Shown: positions 62,002-64,000 of the stretch, one piece after another
How the letters are laid out: each line of letters begins with the position of its first letter
Numbering within the stretch: the first letter of the stretch is position 1
Source: Niveispirillum sp.
GTDB lineage: Bacteria; Pseudomonadota; Alphaproteobacteria; Azospirillales; Azospirillaceae
Direction of reading: 5' to 3'
Assembly: GCF_017996735.1 (NCBI RefSeq)
Contig: NZ_JAGOGJ010000020.1
Span: 1 to 64,000, forward strand
DNA: 64,000 nt
The notes under the pieces: model-generated
The model's database searches: none
What the model saw: the letters and a program-made list of their open reading frames with translations, nothing else
What the model was told of the DNA's origin: nothing
Position numbers and translations under genes: made by a program

Positions 62002-64000
62002 ATGGTCCGTCCGATGATGTGTTCCGCCCTGGCCATTCTGGGGCTGGCGACGCCGGTTATCGCCCAGGAATCCGCCGGCGGCACCGAACTCGTTCTGCAG
62101 GAGATTGTTGTTACCGCGCAGAAGCGGCAGCAGAGCGCGCAGGACGTACCGGTGGCGATGAGCGTCGTCGGGGCCGACGCCCTGGCCAATGTCGGCGGCA
62201 GCAGATTGCAGGATCTGACCCAGCTCTCGCCCAGCCTGACCGTGACCCAGGGCGGTGATCAGAACAACAACTCCGTCATATTGCGCGGCATCGGCACCTC
62301 GGCCTTTTCGATCGGCGTGGAAGCGGCTGTTCTGGTTGTGATCGACGATGTGGCGACTGGCCTGTCCGGTCAGGGCTTCAACGACCTGCAGGATATCGAG
62401 CGCATCGAAGTGCTGCGCGGTCCCCAGAGCACGCTTTTCGGAAAGTCCGCCTCCGCCGGTGTCATCAACATCACCACCAAGGCACCGACCGACCATTTCA
62501 GCGGCACGGCCGAGGTCATGGTGACCGACGATGACGAACAGCGCTATTCCGCCGGTCTGTCCGGCCCGATCAGTGACGAACTGAGCTTCAGGGTCAGCGC
62601 TGCCATCGGTCGTTATGACGGCAATATCAAAAACATTGCCACCGGCCGGATGATCAATGGCCGCGACAGCGAGAACTATCGGGCCAAGCTGCTGTGGCAG
62701 CCCTCCGACCGTTTCGACGCCACCCTGTCCGGATATTATTCCAAGACAGAGGCCGATTGCTGCGATTACGTGTTGCTGAAGAAGACGCCCGGCGTCCGCA
62801 CCCTGTTCGGCGTTCCCACCAACGCGCAGTTGGAGGGGATCACGCCGGGGCCCGACAATTTCACGGCGCGGGTCGATCCCGATCCGGTTTCCGACGCCAA
62901 GGATTATGGCGCCAGCCTCAAGCTCAACCTGTATCTGGATGACCATGTCCTGACCAATGTCACCGCCCGTGGCCATTATTTCGCTAATGACCTTGCGGAT
63001 TTCGACGGTACCAGCGGCCCCCTGCTGGGCCAGCCCAACGGCCTGACCCAGTTCGGTTTCTTCCGTGGGGACACGTTCAGCAACGAGTTGCGGCTGTCAT
63101 CCTCGACAGCGGGCGACCTGCAATATGTCACTGGTCTTTATTATGCCGACAATACCTATACGCGCCGTTTCACCCGTACCGGCCCGGCGCAGCCCGGTGA
63201 TTGGCGGGGGGAGACGGGTTCCAAAGCCTATGCGATTTTTGGTCAGGCCGATTACGCCATCGTTCCCGGCACAAAATTGATCGGCGGTCTGCGCTGGAGC
63301 CGGGAAGATATCAGCTTCACCTATGATCGTTACAACAATAGCGGCGGCAACCCGCCCTTCAATACCAGCGGTTCCTCCCACGACACGGTTGTGACCGGAA
63401 AGGCAGGCATCCAGCAGGACATTACCGATGATGTCATGGCATTCGCCACCTATGCCCGCGGCTACAAGGGGCAGGCTTTCGACCTGACCTCTTCCTTCAC
63501 CACGCCCACCAACCCGGCGCGCAACCCGGTGCGCCCGGAAACGTCCAACAGTTATGAACTGGGCATGAAGGGCAGCTTCCTGGATCGTCGCGCCCGGTTG
63601 AGCCTGACCGGCTTCCTGACCGACTATAACGACTTCCAGGCCCAGTCCCAGGTGGCGGAGTTTGGCGGCAGCCTGTTCCTGGCCAATGTCGGCAAGCTGC
63701 GGACCAAGGGGGTGGAGGCCGAAGGGTCCTGGCTGGCCACCGACAATCTGACGCTCAATGGCAGCATCGCTTATGTTGATGCCGTGATCCGGTCATTCCC
63801 CAATGCCGAATGCTATTTCGGGCAGACGGCGGCGCAAGGATGCACGCCCCGGCCCACCGGCGGCCGGGCGCAGGACCTGGCGGGTCACCGTCTCGCCAAT
63901 TCCCCGGAATGGAAGTTCAATGTCGGCGCCGACCTGGAACTGCCATTGGGTGACCTGCCCTTCACCAGCACCGTCAATGTCAACTATGCATGGCAGAGCG
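62002..64000 (+). CDS. TonB-dependent outer-membrane receptor (partial, cut by window end)
   Basis: 666 codons are visible and the frame is still open at 64000. ATG 62002 follows GAGGGAGTGAAAA. Signal peptide MVRPMMCSALAILGLATPVIAQ, TonB-box-like QEIVVTAQKRQQSAQDVP, plug with RIEVLRGPQSTLFGKSASAG, then barrel strands. It diverges from uxuA, so a uronate- or aldonate-containing glycan is a reasonable guess for its ligand. The missing part should be roughly the last 50-150 residues of the barrel. Confidence 0.92.
   Translation, partial: MVRPMMCSALAILGLATPVIAQESAGGTELVLQEIVVTAQKRQQSAQDVPVAMSVVGADALANVGGSRLQDLTQLSPSLTVTQGGDQNNNSVILRGIGTSAFSIGVEAAVLVVIDDVATGLSGQGFNDLQDIERIEVLRGPQSTLFGKSASAGVINITTKAPTDHFSGTAEVMVTDDDEQRYSAGLSGPISDELSFRVSAAIGRYDGNIKNIATGRMINGRDSENYRAKLLWQPSDRFDATLSGYYSKTEADCCDYVLLKKTPGVRTLFGVPTNAQLEGITPGPDNFTARVDPDPVSDAKDYGASLKLNLYLDDHVLTNVTARGHYFANDLADFDGTSGPLLGQPNGLTQFGFFRGDTFSNELRLSSSTAGDLQYVTGLYYADNTYTRRFTRTGPAQPGDWRGETGSKAYAIFGQADYAIVPGTKLIGGLRWSREDISFTYDRYNNSGGNPPFNTSGSSHDTVVTGKAGIQQDITDDVMAFATYARGYKGQAFDLTSSFTTPTNPARNPVRPETSNSYELGMKGSFLDRRARLSLTGFLTDYNDFQAQSQVAEFGGSLFLANVGKLRTKGVEAEGSWLATDNLTLNGSIAYVDAVIRSFPNAECYFGQTAAQGCTPRPTGGRAQDLAGHRLANSPEWKFNVGADLELPLGDLPFTSTVNVNYAWQS

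Overview
The window is a high-GC alphaproteobacterial segment. Five TonB-dependent receptors, a Lig-type protocatechuate 4,5-cleavage cluster, a four-subunit sarcosine oxidase operon and FucP-type sugar transport point to a sphingomonad-, Caulobacter- or Azospirillaceae-like organism; no rRNA, tRNA or housekeeping marker fixes the genus. It is almost entirely catabolic: tightly packed operons, each with its own regulator. I see no tRNA, rRNA, CRISPR array, phage or insertion sequence.

Region 1 (1-21.9 kb): two TonB receptors, three esterase- or peptidase-like hydrolases, an FAD-linked D-2-hydroxyacid oxidase, an MFS carrier, an imidazolonepropionase-like amidohydrolase, a TetR regulator, purU, soxBDAG and folD. 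One 19-bp palindrome (consensus ATACAGTA-YTG-TACTGTAT) recurs upstream of nearly every transcription unit, so these genes probably form one TetR regulon. Together they could import and cleave an N-methylated peptide or depsipeptide, oxidise hydroxyacid units, demethylate N-methyl amino acids onto tetrahydrofolate and release the carbon as formate.

Region 2 (22-38.8 kb): a 2OG-type hydroxylase, a FucP-like sugar transporter, an RpiR regulator and an operon of RidA, a TIM-barrel-like unknown, an SDR, a D-threonine-aldolase-fold PLP enzyme and a D-aminoacylase-type deacetylase; then two sulfotransferase-like genes; then TonB receptor, GH20 hexosaminidase, dgoK and dgoA. This fits a non-phosphorylative oxidative route for an N-acetylhexosamine: hexosaminidase, C1 oxidation, deacetylation, deamination to 2-keto-3-deoxysugar acid, phosphorylation, aldol cleavage. 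A composite element shared by the rpiR and TonB-receptor promoters links the two halves.

Region 3 (39-46.2 kb): ligU and ligK on the minus strand, divergent from a LysR gene with two HTH domains, then a DUF1932-type dehydrogenase, ligJ, ligA, ligB and ligC. A 16-bp element occurs on both sides of the LysR gene. No LigI-type lactonase is present.

Region 4 (46.2-53 kb): a second ring-cleavage cluster of unknown substrate: alpha/beta hydrolase, NTF2-like protein, FAH-family enzyme, FAD monooxygenase, extradiol dioxygenase, FrsA-like hydrolase, 2Fe-2S ferredoxin and cyclase-family hydrolase.

Region 5 (53-64 kb): an SDR plus DenD-like dehydrogenase divergent from a LysR gene, then TonB receptor, MFS and cupin; a 27-bp operator-like element links the two units. 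Mannonate dehydratase (uxuA) and a fifth TonB receptor, cut by the window end, close the segment.
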